Origin: Mesorhizobium sp. M1C.F.Ca.ET.210.01.1.1
Lineage (GTDB): Bacteria > Pseudomonadota > Alphaproteobacteria > Rhizobiales > Rhizobiaceae
Direction of reading: 5' to 3'
DNA: 64,000 bases
Assembly (NCBI RefSeq): GCF_004791585.1
Contig: NZ_SRUU01000025.1
Location: 1-64,000, forward strand
The translations under genes and the position numbers were made by a program. Shown here piece by piece: positions 34,455-42,855 of the stretch (position 1 is the first letter of the stretch; each line of letters opens with the position of its first letter). The notes beneath the pieces are model-generated. The model was not told the DNA's origin, made no database searches, and saw only the letters and a program-made list of their open reading frames with translations.

Positions 34455-34865
34455 GTGACCCCCTCCGCGATTTTGGAATCCGCTCTCTATGTGACTGATC
34501 TGGCTAAGGCCGAAGCCTTCTACCGCGACATCATCGGCCTTGATCCGGTGGGCAAGGTCGAGGGCCGGCACGTCTTCTTCCGCTGCGGCAACGGGGTGCT
34601 GCTGCTCTTCAATGCCGAGGCGACGAAAGTCCCGCCGGCGCCCGACGCCAGGTTGAAGGTGCCGCCACATGGCACCCTCGGCGAGGGCCATCTCTGCTTC
34701 ACGGCAACCGCCGATGAGATCGCCGAATGGCGCAAGCATCTGGCGGCAAGAAACATCGCCATCGAAAGCGACTTCGAATGGCCGCAGGGTGGACATTCGA
34801 TCTATATCCGCGACCCATCGGGCAATTCGATCGAGTTCGCCGAGCCAAGGATCTGGGGCCTGTGA
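34455..34865 (+). CDS. VOC-family (glyoxalase/bleomycin resistance-like) protein
   Basis: Encodes 136 residues with two beta-alpha-beta-beta-beta modules of the vicinal oxygen chelate fold (AILESALYVTDLAKAEAFYRDIIGLDPVGKV; GEGHLCFTATADEIAEWRKHL; HSIYIRDPSGNSIEFAEP). Metal-ligand candidates are H692-type residues of GHLCF and the terminal Glu of IEFAEP, as in glyoxalase and fosfomycin-resistance enzymes. The substrate is unknown. GTG start with Shine-Dalgarno supplied by the hairpin repeat. Its stop overlaps the rdgB start (TGATG), so it is translationally tied to the rph-rdgB-hemW run. Confidence 0.8.
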   Translation: MTPSAILESALYVTDLAKAEAFYRDIIGLDPVGKVEGRHVFFRCGNGVLLLFNAEATKVPPAPDARLKVPPHGTLGEGHLCFTATADEIAEWRKHLAARNIAIESDFEWPQGGHSIYIRDPSGNSIEFAEPRIWGL

Positions 34866-35542
34866 TGCATTCGCTCAACGGAAAAAAGATCGTCGTCGCC
34901 AGCCACAACGCCGGCAAGCTGCGCGAATTCGCCGACCTGATGGCGCCGTTCGGCTTCGAGGCGAAATCGGCCAAGGAATACGGCCTGCCGGAACCTGACG
35001 AGACCGGCACGACCTTCGAGGAGAATGCCTATATCAAGGCCTTCGCCGCAGCCAAGGCCACCGGCCTGCCGGCGCTGTCGGACGATTCCGGGCTCTGCGT
35101 CGACGCGCTTGACGGCGCGCCCGGCGTCTATACTGCCAACTGGGCCGAGACACCCGGCGGCAGCAGGGATTTCGGCATGGCCATGCAGCGCACCGAAGTG
35201 GCGCTGCAGGAGGTCGGCGCGACAGAGCCGGCGCAACGCACCGGCCGTTTCGTCGCCGTCATCTGCCTCGCCTTCCCTGACGGTGAGGCCGAATATTACC
35301 GTGGCGAAGCGGAAGGCACGCTGGTGTGGCCGCCGCGCGGCACGCTCGGTTTCGGCTACGATCCGGTTTTCCTGCCCAACGGCTTCGACAAGACGTTCGG
35401 CGAGATGAGCGCCGAGCAAAAGCACGGCTGGAAGCCCGGCCAGGCGACGGCGCTGTCGCATCGTGCTCGCGCCTTCCAGAAATTCGCGCAGGCCCGATTG
35501 GATTTGGCCCGATTGGATTTGGCGCGGCTTGGCTCAAAATGA
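34865..35542 (+). CDS. rdgB: RdgB/HAM1 non-canonical purine NTP pyrophosphatase
   Basis: Encodes 225 residues. The nucleotide site SHNAGKLREF near the N-terminus, SDDSGLCVDALDGAPGVYTANWA and GTLGFGYDPVFLPNGFDKTFGEM are all family signatures. It hydrolyses dITP, XTP and ITP to protect DNA and RNA. The C-terminus carries a 15-bp tandem duplication (35492-35506 and 35507-35521) giving ARLDLARLDLARLG, an extension beyond the conserved fold that may be neutral. The stop overlaps the hemW start (ATGA). Confidence 0.95.
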   Translation: MHSLNGKKIVVASHNAGKLREFADLMAPFGFEAKSAKEYGLPEPDETGTTFEENAYIKAFAAAKATGLPALSDDSGLCVDALDGAPGVYTANWAETPGGSRDFGMAMQRTEVALQEVGATEPAQRTGRFVAVICLAFPDGEAEYYRGEAEGTLVWPPRGTLGFGYDPVFLPNGFDKTFGEMSAEQKHGWKPGQATALSHRARAFQKFAQARLDLARLDLARLGSK

Positions 35543-36717
35543 TCGGGACCGGCCAGACCATGCCGCTCGACCGTGGCCCCGGCTTCGGCGTCTACGTCCA
35601 TTGGCCGTTCTGCGCGGCCAAGTGCCCTTACTGCGACTTCAACAGCCATGTCCGCCACCAGCCCGTCGACCAGGAGCGTTTTGCGCGCGCCTTTGAAACG
35701 GAGCTGGCGACGATGCGCGCCCGCACCGGGCCGCGCGAGGTGACCAGCATTTTCCTCGGCGGCGGCACGCCGTCGCTGATGAAGCCGGAAATCGTCGCGG
35801 CGGTGCTGGAGGCCGTGGCGCAGAACTGGACGGTGCCCGAAGGCATCGAGGTGACGCTGGAGGCCAATCCGTCCTCTGTGGAGGCGGAGCGCTTCCGCGG
35901 CTATCGCGCGGCCGGCGTCAACCGCGTGTCGCTGGGCGTGCAGGCGCTGAACGACAAGGACCTGCGCTTCCTCGGCCGGCTGCACAATGTCGAGGAGGCG
36001 CTGCAGGCAATCGGCCTGGCGCGCGAGATCTTCCCACGACTCTCCTTCGACCTTATCTATGCGCGGCCGGGCCAGACGCCTGAGGCTTGGGCTTCGGAGC
36101 TTGAGCAGGCGATCGGCCATGCCGCCGACCACCTTTCGCTTTACCAGCTGACCATCGAGGAAGGCACGCCGTTCCATGCGCTGCACGCGGCGCGGAAGTT
36201 CGTCATCCCGGACAATGACCAGGCCGCCGATCTCTACGCGCTGACGCAGGAGGTGACGGCGGCGCATGGGCTGCCGGCCTACGAGATTTCCAATCACGCG
36301 CGGCCGGGCGCGGAAAGCCGGCACAATCTGACCTATTGGCGCTACGGCGAATATGTCGGCGTCGGACCGGGCGCGCATGGCCGCTTCGTCGAGAACGGCC
36401 GCCGCACGGTGACGATAGCGGAAAGGATGCCGGAGACCTGGCTCAACCTGGTCGAGGCCAGGGGCCATGGCGTCACCGGCGGCGAGGTGCTGACGCGAAC
36501 CGAAGAGGCAGACGAGTTCCTGCTGATGGGCTTAAGGCTCGCCGAGGGCATCGACCTTCAGCGCTACGAGACGTTTGCGGGGCGCAGCCTGTCGAGCGAC
36601 AGGCTGTCGGTGCTGCAGCAAGAAGGGCTGGTGGCGCCTGTCGGCAACGCCCGGCTGCGCGCCACGACCGCCGGCATGATCGTGCTCGATGCCGTGGTGG
36701 CGGATTTGGCTAGGTAG
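35539..36717 (+). CDS. hemW: Radical SAM heme chaperone HemW
   Basis: Encodes 392 residues. The radical-SAM cluster motif CAAKCPYC (CxxxCxxC) is followed by DFNSH; the HemN C-terminal domain is present. HemW-type proteins lack coproporphyrinogen oxidase activity and deliver heme to respiratory enzymes; they are often misnamed HemN. The four-cysteine CxxxCxxCxC of true HemN is absent (Phe follows Asp), which supports HemW. ATG 35539 overlaps the rdgB stop; ATG 35560 (MPLDRGPG) is an alternative start. Confidence 0.93.
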   Translation: MIGTGQTMPLDRGPGFGVYVHWPFCAAKCPYCDFNSHVRHQPVDQERFARAFETELATMRARTGPREVTSIFLGGGTPSLMKPEIVAAVLEAVAQNWTVPEGIEVTLEANPSSVEAERFRGYRAAGVNRVSLGVQALNDKDLRFLGRLHNVEEALQAIGLAREIFPRLSFDLIYARPGQTPEAWASELEQAIGHAADHLSLYQLTIEEGTPFHALHAARKFVIPDNDQAADLYALTQEVTAAHGLPAYEISNHARPGAESRHNLTYWRYGEYVGVGPGAHGRFVENGRRTVTIAERMPETWLNLVEARGHGVTGGEVLTRTEEADEFLLMGLRLAEGIDLQRYETFAGRSLSSDRLSVLQQEGLVAPVGNARLRATTAGMIVLDAVVADLAR

Positions 36718-36721
36718 GTTC

Positions 36722-37041
36722 TTGAAGAACGTCCTCTTCGTCTGCAGCCAGAACCGCTTACGGAGCCCGACGGCCGAGCAGGTGTTTTCCAAGCGCCGCG
36801 ACATCGAGGTCGAATCGGCAGGCACCAATCACGACGCCGACAACCCGCTGACACATGAGCTCGTCACTTGGGCGGACATCATTTTCGTCATGGAGAAGGT
36901 ACATCGCGCCAAGCTGCAGAAGAAGTTCCGGGCAGCCTGAAGCGGGCCAAGGTCATCTGCCTCGACATTCCGGACGACTACGGATTCATGGATCCCGAGC
37001 TGGTGCGTCTGCTGGAAGTCAGGGTCGGGAGATATCTTTGA
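36722..37041 (+). pseudogene. Low-molecular-weight phosphotyrosine phosphatase-like gene, frameshifted
   Basis: The TTG start at 36722, preceded by AGGTAGG, gives (M)KNVLFVCSQNRLRSPTAEQ, close to the LMW-PTP loop CxxxxxRS (C9, R15). The middle (NPLTHELVTWADIIFVMEKVHRAKLQKKFR) is conserved in this short phosphatase-like family. At 36930-36932 a GGG run lacks one base; adding it gives RGSLKRAKVICLDIPDDYGF and on to TGA 37039-37041. The 320 bases are one short of 107 codons. Starts 4 bases after hemW. A homopolymer error is plausible. Substrate unknown. Confidence 0.75.
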
Positions 37042-37065
37042 GGATGCGGTTCTCCCCAGCGCGTT

Positions 37066-37224
37066 CGTCATCCTCGGGCTTGACCCGAGGATCCAGGCCG
37101 TGACCTCGGCCGAAGGGGGCGGCGGAGCAGAATTCTGCGCCGCTCGCGAAGCTTCGATGTAAAGGCATGGATCCCAGGGTCTGCGCCGCGTCGCCTCGCT
37201 CCTTGCTCCGCCCTGGGATGACGA
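37066..37224. repeat. Intergenic repeat, second copy of the element at 121-250
   Basis: Outer ends CGTCATCC / GGATGACG; first hairpin ATCCTCGGG (37070-37078) / CCCGAGGAT (37084-37092); second hairpin ATCCCAGGG (37171-37179) / CCCTGGGAT (37211-37219). It shares 'gtgacctcggccgaa', 'cagaattctgc' and the second hairpin with the copy at 121-250. Confidence 0.75.
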
Positions 37225-37254
37225 GGCGAGAGATCGCGAAGGCCGCAAACTGCT

Positions 37255-37443
37255 TCAGGCGTCGTGCTTCTGCCGGTGCTTGCCGCGATGCTTCTCGCCA
37301 TGCGGCTCGCCGTTACGGACCGGCTTTGCGTCGGCCTTATCGCGGCGGTTGCCGTTCTGGGCGGCGATCGGATGTGGGGGAGTACCCTCGCGGGCGGTTT
37401 TGCTTTCAAGTCGGCTGATGAAAATGTCGAAGCGATTGGGCAT
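37255..37443 (-). CDS. Small basic His/Lys-rich hypothetical protein
   Basis: Encodes 62 residues beginning MPNRFDIFISRLESKTAREG and ending in a repetitive basic tail (GEKHRGKHRQKHDA). GGAGGAGGCAGG lies upstream of the ATG at 37443, a strong Shine-Dalgarno. No domain is recognised; the tail could bind nucleic acid or metal. It stands alone between a repeat and rsmI, divergent from the latter. The good leader and non-random sequence favour a real gene, but conservation should be tested. Confidence 0.55.
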   Translation of the reverse strand: MPNRFDIFISRLESKTAREGTPPHPIAAQNGNRRDKADAKPVRNGEPHGEKHRGKHRQKHDA

Positions 37444-37582
37444 CGTCCGGTCCTGCCTCCTCCAAGGAATCAGGGATTAAATCCGAGGGTGCCGGTTTCG
37501 TTGCTCACTGTGGCGAAGGCATGGCGATTTCCTTGCCGCGACTTCACGTTTTGCAACCACGTGTGAGCCGTGCCAAACAGGC

Positions 37583-37638
37583 GTTGTTTCTTGCGCAATT
37601 CCAGACGGAAAACCGCCGCACACTTTTCCTGGAATTGC
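37583..37638 (+). repeat. Family A hairpin repeat in the rsmI leader
   Basis: Arms GCAATTCC (37595-37602) and GGAATTGC (37631-37638), preceded by 'gttgtttcttgc'. The right arm ends 18 bases before the TTG start of rsmI, so the hairpin lies in its 5' leader, just before the GGAGGG Shine-Dalgarno. Confidence 0.75.
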
Positions 37639-37656
37639 TTGAACGGAGGGCCATTC

Positions 37657-38553
37657 TTGACCGGCGACAAACGCAGCTATGTGATCGGACAGACCGAGAT
37701 TCCGGCGCGGCCGCTGGCGCCGGCGCTCTATCTTGTGGCGACGCCGATCGGCAATCTGGCCGACATCACGCTGCGCGCGCTGGAGACGCTGGCCAGCGCC
37801 GACATCGTCGCCTGCGAGGACACGCGCGTCTCGCGCGTGCTGCTCGAGCGCTACGGCATCCGCCGCCGCACCACTGCCTATCACGAGCACAATGCCCAAG
37901 AGGCCGGGCCGAAGCTGATCGAGGCACTCGCTGCCGGGCAAAGCGTGGCGCTGATCTCGGATGCCGGCACGCCGCTGGTGTCCGATCCGGGCTACCGGCT
38001 GGTCGGCGAGGCGCTGGAGCGCGGCATCCGCGTCGTGCCGGTGCCGGGGCCCTCGGCGGCGCTTGCCGCGCTGACCGCTTCCGGCCTGCCCTCCGATGCC
38101 TTCCTGTTCGCCGGTTTCCTGCCAGCCAAGGCTGGACAGCGGCTGACGAAGCTCGAAAGCTTCAAGCAGGTGCCGGCGACGCTGATCTTCTTCGAGTCGC
38201 CGCGGCGCCTGGCCGAAACGCTTGCCGCGATGGTCGAGACGCTCGGCGGCGCGCGCCAGGCGGCGATCGGCCGCGAGCTGACCAAGGCCTTCGAGGAGAT
38301 GCGGACGGGCACGCTCGGCGCGCTCGCCGATCACTATGCGGCGGCAGACACGCCCAAGGGCGAAATCGTCATCTGCGTCGGTCCGGCCGAGGCCACGGCG
38401 GACCAGCCTGCCGATATCGACCGGCTGCTGCTGTCGCTGGCCGCCGAAATGCCTGCTTCCAAGGCGGCGGCCGAAGCGGCAAAAATGACCGGTGGCCAGA
38501 AGCAGGCGCTCTACCGGCGGCTGCTGGAACTGAAGGACGCCGGCGGTGGGTGA
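37657..38553 (+). CDS. rsmI: 16S rRNA (cytidine(1402)-2'-O)-methyltransferase
   Basis: Encodes 298 residues from TTG 37657 (preceded by GGAGGG). Family blocks include LYLVATPIGNLADITLRALETLASADIVACEDTR, ISDAGTPLVSDPGYRLV and VPVPGPSAALAALTASGLP, typical of the tetrapyrrole-methylase fold RsmI. It methylates the ribose of C1402 in the ribosomal P site. A family A repeat sits in its leader. The yraN gene overlaps its end by 8 bases, the usual rsmI-yraN order. Confidence 0.95.
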   Translation: MTGDKRSYVIGQTEIPARPLAPALYLVATPIGNLADITLRALETLASADIVACEDTRVSRVLLERYGIRRRTTAYHEHNAQEAGPKLIEALAAGQSVALISDAGTPLVSDPGYRLVGEALERGIRVVPVPGPSAALAALTASGLPSDAFLFAGFLPAKAGQRLTKLESFKQVPATLIFFESPRRLAETLAAMVETLGGARQAAIGRELTKAFEEMRTGTLGALADHYAAADTPKGEIVICVGPAEATADQPADIDRLLLSLAAEMPASKAAAEAAKMTGGQKQALYRRLLELKDAGGG

Positions 38554-38923
38554 GCGCACCGTTGGTCATAGGCGAAAAGCCTATCGGCGCGGCCATCGCG
38601 GCGAATGGCTGGCGGCGCTGGCGTTGATGCTGAAAGGCTACCGCATCCTCGCCCGCCGCCACCGCACCAAGCTCGGTGAGATCGACCTGATCGCTCGGCG
38701 CGGCGACCTCGTGCTGTTCGTCGAGGTCAAGGCGCGGCGCACGCTGATGGAGGCGATGGAGGCTATCGCCCATGCGTCGGAACGGCGCATCGAGGGCGCC
38801 GCCGACCTGTGGCTGTCGCGCCAGCCGGACTATGGCAAGCTTTCAATACGTTTCGACATGGTGGCGGTGCTGCCCTGGCGCTGGCCGGTGCATGTCGAGA
38901 ATGCTTTTTATGGAAGGAATTGA
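38546..38923 (+). CDS. yraN: YraN/UPF0102 family endonuclease-like protein
   Basis: Encodes 125 residues. The conserved GEIDLIARRGDLVLFVEVKARR contains the E..D...EVK arrangement of restriction-endonuclease-like folds. Function is unproven; the family is found beside rsmI across bacteria, and related proteins act on Holliday junction-like DNA. GTG start at 38546 inside the rsmI end. In many alphaproteobacteria gshB follows; here a repeat and the opposing uppP gene come next instead. Confidence 0.88.
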   Translation: MGERTVGHRRKAYRRGHRGEWLAALALMLKGYRILARRHRTKLGEIDLIARRGDLVLFVEVKARRTLMEAMEAIAHASERRIEGAADLWLSRQPDYGKLSIRFDMVAVLPWRWPVHVENAFYGRN

Positions 38924-38929
38924 GAGGCT

Positions 38930-39062
38930 TTACCCTCCCCCCGGGAGGGTCGGCGAGCAAGTGACGCGCAGCGTCGCTGGCGAGCCGGGGCGGGGGGTTA
39001 CGGTGCCGACCCCCACCCCGATCCGCTTTGCGGATCGACCCTCCCCACAAGGGGGAGGGTAA
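38930..39062. repeat. GC-rich intergenic repeat with 12-bp inverted ends
   Basis: TTACCCTCCCCC (38930-38941) pairs perfectly with GGGGGAGGGTAA (39051-39062). An inner copy of 'gaccctcccc' lies before the right arm and a CCGGGAGGGT hairpin near the left. It fills the space between yraN and uppP, which converge, and probably also stops transcription. The interior holds 'gcagcgtcgctgg' type sequence without coding potential. Confidence 0.65.
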
Positions 39063-39064
39063 GC

Positions 39065-39871
39065 TCACCCCCAGATCATCAGCGCTACCAGTCCCAACCC
39101 GCCGACCACCAGGCGCCACCAGCCGAACAGCGAATAGCCCTTGCGCGAGACGTAATCGAGCAGGAAGCGCACCACGATCAGGGCGCTGACGAAGGCGGCG
39201 ACGAAGCCGACGGCGATGACCGGCAGGTCGGCCGAGGTCAGCACGTTGCGGTTCTTGAACAGGTCGAAGGCGAAGGCGCCAACCATGGTCGGCATGGCGA
39301 GGAAGAAGGAGAATTCCGCCGCCGCGCGCTTGTCGACGCCGAGAAGCAGCGCGCCGACGATGGTCGAGCCGGAGCGCGAGGTGCCGGGGATCAGCGACAG
39401 GCACTGGAACAGGCCGATCTGCAGATAGAGCCTAGTCGGGAAGCGCTCGACGTCGCGGTAGACTGGCTTCAAATTCATGCGGTCGACGGCAAGCAGCACG
39501 ACGCCGCCGATGATCAGCATGATGCAGATCAGGCGCGGCGATTCGAACAGGAAGGTCTTGATGAAGTCATGCGCCAGCGCGCCGATGACCGCCGCAGGCA
39601 GGAAGGCGATGAGGATGCCGATGACGAAATGCCTGGTCAGCCGATCATGCGGCAGCTCGAGCAGCATTTTCCACAAGCGGCGGAAATAGACGCTGAGGAT
39701 GGCGAGGATCGCGCCGAGCTGGATCAGGATCTCGAAGGCCTTGCCGGTGGAATGGAAGCCGAGGAAATGGCCGGCGAGCAGGATATGGCCGGTCGAGGAG
39801 ACCGGTATGAACTCGGTCAGGCCCTCCAGCAGCCCAAGCAGCAGCGCTTCGACGATGGTCTGGCTTTCCAT
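39065..39871 (-). CDS. uppP: Undecaprenyl-diphosphatase (BacA/UppP)
   Basis: Encodes 268 residues with about eight membrane helices. The two active-site regions are present: LLGLLEGLTEFIPVSSTGHI near the N-terminus (Glu and Ser/His residues) and LIPGTSRSGSTIVGALLLG in the middle. The enzyme recycles the lipid carrier for peptidoglycan and other wall polymers and confers bacitracin tolerance. ATG 39871 preceded by GAGGT; longer starts are rejected. Confidence 0.95.
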   Translation of the reverse strand: MESQTIVEALLLGLLEGLTEFIPVSSTGHILLAGHFLGFHSTGKAFEILIQLGAILAILSVYFRRLWKMLLELPHDRLTRHFVIGILIAFLPAAVIGALAHDFIKTFLFESPRLICIMLIIGGVVLLAVDRMNLKPVYRDVERFPTRLYLQIGLFQCLSLIPGTSRSGSTIVGALLLGVDKRAAAEFSFFLAMPTMVGAFAFDLFKNRNVLTSADLPVIAVGFVAAFVSALIVVRFLLDYVSRKGYSLFGWWRLVVGGLGLVALMIWG

Positions 39872-40031
39872 GGCAACCTCAGGATTTAGGGGACGACTGG
39901 AGACAACGGCTTGCTTGTCACGGCGCGGAAGTCCCCCTATAGGTCGCAACACCGTGACGGCCGCATGACGGGCCGCCAAGACTTACCGGCGCAGGGGGCG
40001 ATTCGCCAGTGCGCCCTATCATCGCGGAACC

Positions 40032-40724
40032 ATGCTGACGCTTTTCCATCATCCGATGTTCGCCACCTGCCGGTTCGTGCGCCTCGCCTTCGGCGAGTAT
40101 GGCGAGGAGCTGGCGCTGATCGAAGAAAAGCCCTGGACGCGGCGCAAGGAGTTCCTGGCGCTCAACCCGGCCGGCACGCTGCCGATCCTGCTTGCCGAAG
40201 GCGACGTGCCGATCGTCGGCGCCATGGTGATTGCCGAATATCTCGACGAGACGCGCGGGGTGCTCAAGCGCGACAGGCGGCTGTTTGCCGAAGACCCGAT
40301 GCAGCGCGCCGAAATCCGCCGACTGACCGACTGGTATCTCAGCAAGGCCGAAAGCGAGGTCACCCGCCATCTGGTGCGCGAGCGCGTGCTGAAGCCGGTC
40401 ATGCCGGAGACGGCCGGCGGCGGCTCGCCCGATTCGGCGGCGATCCGCGCCGCGCGCGCCAACATCCGCCAGCACATGAAATACACCAACTGGCTGGCCG
40501 GCACGCGCCATTGGCTGGCCGGCAACAAGGTAACCTATGCCGACCTCGCCGCGGCGGCGACGCTTTCGGTGCTTGACTATCTCGGCGAGATCGACTGGCG
40601 CGAACATGCCGCCGCGCGCGAATGGTATACACGCGTCAAATCACGGCCGTCGTTCCGGCCGCTGCTCACCGACCGGGTGCGCGGCCTGTCGCCGGTATCG
40701 CACTATGCGGACCTCGACTTCTGA
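40032..40724 (+). CDS. Glutathione S-transferase family protein
   Basis: Encodes 230 residues. N-terminal thioredoxin fold (MLTLFHHPMFATCRFVRLAF; NPAGTLPILLAEG with the cis-Pro; AEYLDET) and an all-helical C-terminal domain (HWLAGNKVTYADLAAAATLSVLDYLG). It probably binds glutathione, but the class and substrate are unknown. The 3' end overlaps queG by 20 bases; a GST gene just before queG is a recurrent arrangement and suggests co-expression rather than shared chemistry. Confidence 0.88.
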   Translation: MLTLFHHPMFATCRFVRLAFGEYGEELALIEEKPWTRRKEFLALNPAGTLPILLAEGDVPIVGAMVIAEYLDETRGVLKRDRRLFAEDPMQRAEIRRLTDWYLSKAESEVTRHLVRERVLKPVMPETAGGGSPDSAAIRAARANIRQHMKYTNWLAGTRHWLAGNKVTYADLAAAATLSVLDYLGEIDWREHAAAREWYTRVKSRPSFRPLLTDRVRGLSPVSHYADLDF

Positions 40725-41862
40725 CAAAACCCGCCTGCGCGCGCTGATCGACGCGGAGGCGCGCCGCGCCGGCTTCGATGCCGTCGCCGTCACCCGGCCG
40801 GACGCGATCCCGCTGGCGCCCGCGCGCCTGGCGGAATTTGTCGCCTCGGGTTTTCATGGCTCGATGGACTGGATCGCCGAGACGATCGAACGCCGCGCCG
40901 AGCCTTCGTCGCTGTGGCCACAGGTGCGCTCGATCATCGTTCTGGCGATGAACTACGGTCCTGACCGCGACCCGCGCGATGTCCTCAAAAAACGCGATCG
41001 CGGCGCGATCTCGGTCTACGCGCAAAACCGCGACTACCATGACGTGATGAAGGGCCGGCTGAAGGAGATCGCCGGCAAGATCGTCGCGCGGGCGGGGGGC
41101 GACGTGAAAGTCTTCGTCGACACGGCCCCGGTGATGGAAAAGCCGCTGGCCGAAGCTGCCGGGCTCGGCTGGCAGGGCAAGCACACCAACCTGGTCAGCC
41201 GCGCGCATGGCTCATGGCTGTTCCTCGGCACCATCTTCACGACCGCCGAGCTCGAACCCGACCGGCCGGAGGAAGATCATTGCGGCTCCTGCCGCGCCTG
41301 CCTCGACGTCTGCCCGACCGATGCCTTCCCGGCCCCCTACCGGCTCGATGCGCGGCGCTGCATTTCCTACCTCACCATCGAAAACAAGGGGCCGATCCCG
41401 CGAGAATTCCGCGAGAAGATCGGCAACCGCATCTATGGCTGCGACGATTGCCTTGCCGCGTGCCCGTGGAACAAATTCGCCAGCGCTGCCTCCGAGGCCA
41501 AGCTTGCCGCGCGCGCCGAGTTGCGCGAGCCGCCGCTGTCCGAGCTTTTGCTCCTCGACGACGCGGCGTTCCGGTCCTTCTTCTCCGGCTCGCCGATCAA
41601 GCGCATCGGCCGCGATCGTTTTGTCCGCAACGTCCTGATAGCCGCCGGCAATTCGGGCGATGCTTCGCTGACGTCGATCGTGCACGGCCTGCTCGAGGAC
41701 GGCTCCCCGCTGGTGCGGGGTGCGGCGGTATGGGCACTGTCGCGGCTGATGCCTGCGCGCGATTTTGCGACGCATGCCGCATCGGCCTTGCAGACCGAAG
41801 GCGACGCAGCGGTGCGCGACGAATGGTTCTTGGCGCAGCGACATTCCGCAGAGGTTTCCTGA
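40705..41862 (+). CDS. queG: Epoxyqueuosine reductase QueG
   Basis: Encodes 385 residues. It has the DUF1730 N-terminal region binding cobalamin, and two 4Fe-4S motifs, CGSCRACLDVCPTDAF and YGCDDCLAACPWNKF, plus a HEAT-like tail. It reduces epoxyqueuosine to queuosine in the wobble position of tRNAs for Asp, Asn, His and Tyr, the last step of the pathway. ATG 40705 lies within the GST gene end; the stop overlaps the SDR start (TGATG). Confidence 0.95.
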   Translation: MRTSTSDKTRLRALIDAEARRAGFDAVAVTRPDAIPLAPARLAEFVASGFHGSMDWIAETIERRAEPSSLWPQVRSIIVLAMNYGPDRDPRDVLKKRDRGAISVYAQNRDYHDVMKGRLKEIAGKIVARAGGDVKVFVDTAPVMEKPLAEAAGLGWQGKHTNLVSRAHGSWLFLGTIFTTAELEPDRPEEDHCGSCRACLDVCPTDAFPAPYRLDARRCISYLTIENKGPIPREFREKIGNRIYGCDDCLAACPWNKFASAASEAKLAARAELREPPLSELLLLDDAAFRSFFSGSPIKRIGRDRFVRNVLIAAGNSGDASLTSIVHGLLEDGSPLVRGAAVWALSRLMPARDFATHAASALQTEGDAAVRDEWFLAQRHSAEVS

Positions 41863-42767
41863 TGAGTGAAAGACGCTTCTTCATTTTCGGCGCCGGCTAT
41901 TCCGGCAAGGCCTTTGCGCAGGCCAACGAGCTCGGCGCGCCGATCTTCGGCACGACGCGCTCGCCGGAAAGGTTCGAAGCGTTGCGGCAGGCGGGCATCG
42001 AGCCGTTGCGCTTCGAGGGATCGCTCACGGCCGAGATCGGCGACGCGCTTCGGCAAACGACGCATCTCATCGTCTCGGTCGCCCCAGACGAAGCGGTCGA
42101 CCCGGTGCTCGACGCCGCCGGCGAGACAATCCGGACAAGGATGCCGGCGCTGGAATGGATCGCCTACCTCTCGACCGTCGGCGTCTATGGCGACCATGGC
42201 GGCGCCTGGGTGGATGAGAGCGCCGACTGCAGGCCGGTGTCGAAGCGATCGGTGATGCGGGTGGCCGCCGAGCAGGAATGGCTGAAGCTGGGCCAGCAGA
42301 CCGGAACGCCGGTGGCGATCCTGCGGCTTTCCGGCATTTACGGCCCGGGCCGCAACGCGCTGGCCAATCTGGAGGACGGCACGGCGCGGCGGCTGGTCAA
42401 GGCCGGCCAGGTGTTCAACCGCATCCATTGCGACGACATCGCCGGCGCGCTTTGGCATCTGGCCGGGAAGAATCTCGGCGGCATCTTCAACGTCACCGAC
42501 GACGAGCCGGCGCCGCCGCAGGATGTCGTCGCCTATGCCGCCGGACTGATGGGCATTGAACCGCCGCCGGAAATTCCCTTCGAGACCGCCCAACTTTCGC
42601 CAATGGCGCGTTCCTTCTACGGCGAGAACAAGCGCATCGCCAACAAGGCGATCAAGGCGGCCGGCTACAGCTTTCGTTTCCCGAACTATCGGGTGGCGCT
42701 GGAGCGAATGTGGGCCGACGGCAACTGGCGGGACGGGGAGCCGCGCAGCCCGATGAAACGCTCGTGA
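41862..42767 (+). CDS. SDR/NAD(P)-dependent epimerase-like protein (YeeZ type)
   Basis: Encodes 301 residues of the extended short-chain dehydrogenase family. The Rossmann motif is FGAGYSGKAFA (GxGYxG variant, as in E. coli YeeZ). LEWIAYLSTVGVYGDHGGAWVDE supplies a Ser/Thr-Tyr region, although the classic YxxxK is not clear; ILRLSGIYGPGRNAL follows. Likely cytoplasmic with unknown substrate. It follows queG with a one-base overlap in a GST-queG-SDR run. Confidence 0.83.
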   Translation: MSERRFFIFGAGYSGKAFAQANELGAPIFGTTRSPERFEALRQAGIEPLRFEGSLTAEIGDALRQTTHLIVSVAPDEAVDPVLDAAGETIRTRMPALEWIAYLSTVGVYGDHGGAWVDESADCRPVSKRSVMRVAAEQEWLKLGQQTGTPVAILRLSGIYGPGRNALANLEDGTARRLVKAGQVFNRIHCDDIAGALWHLAGKNLGGIFNVTDDEPAPPQDVVAYAAGLMGIEPPPEIPFETAQLSPMARSFYGENKRIANKAIKAAGYSFRFPNYRVALERMWADGNWRDGEPRSPMKRS

Positions 42768-42855
42768 TCGAAGCGAAGCGCGTGGCGTGGTATGATTCGC
42801 GCCTGAAGCATGTCGCCGAGATTGCGTCGCGCCACTGGAGAGGGGACCCGACCTG

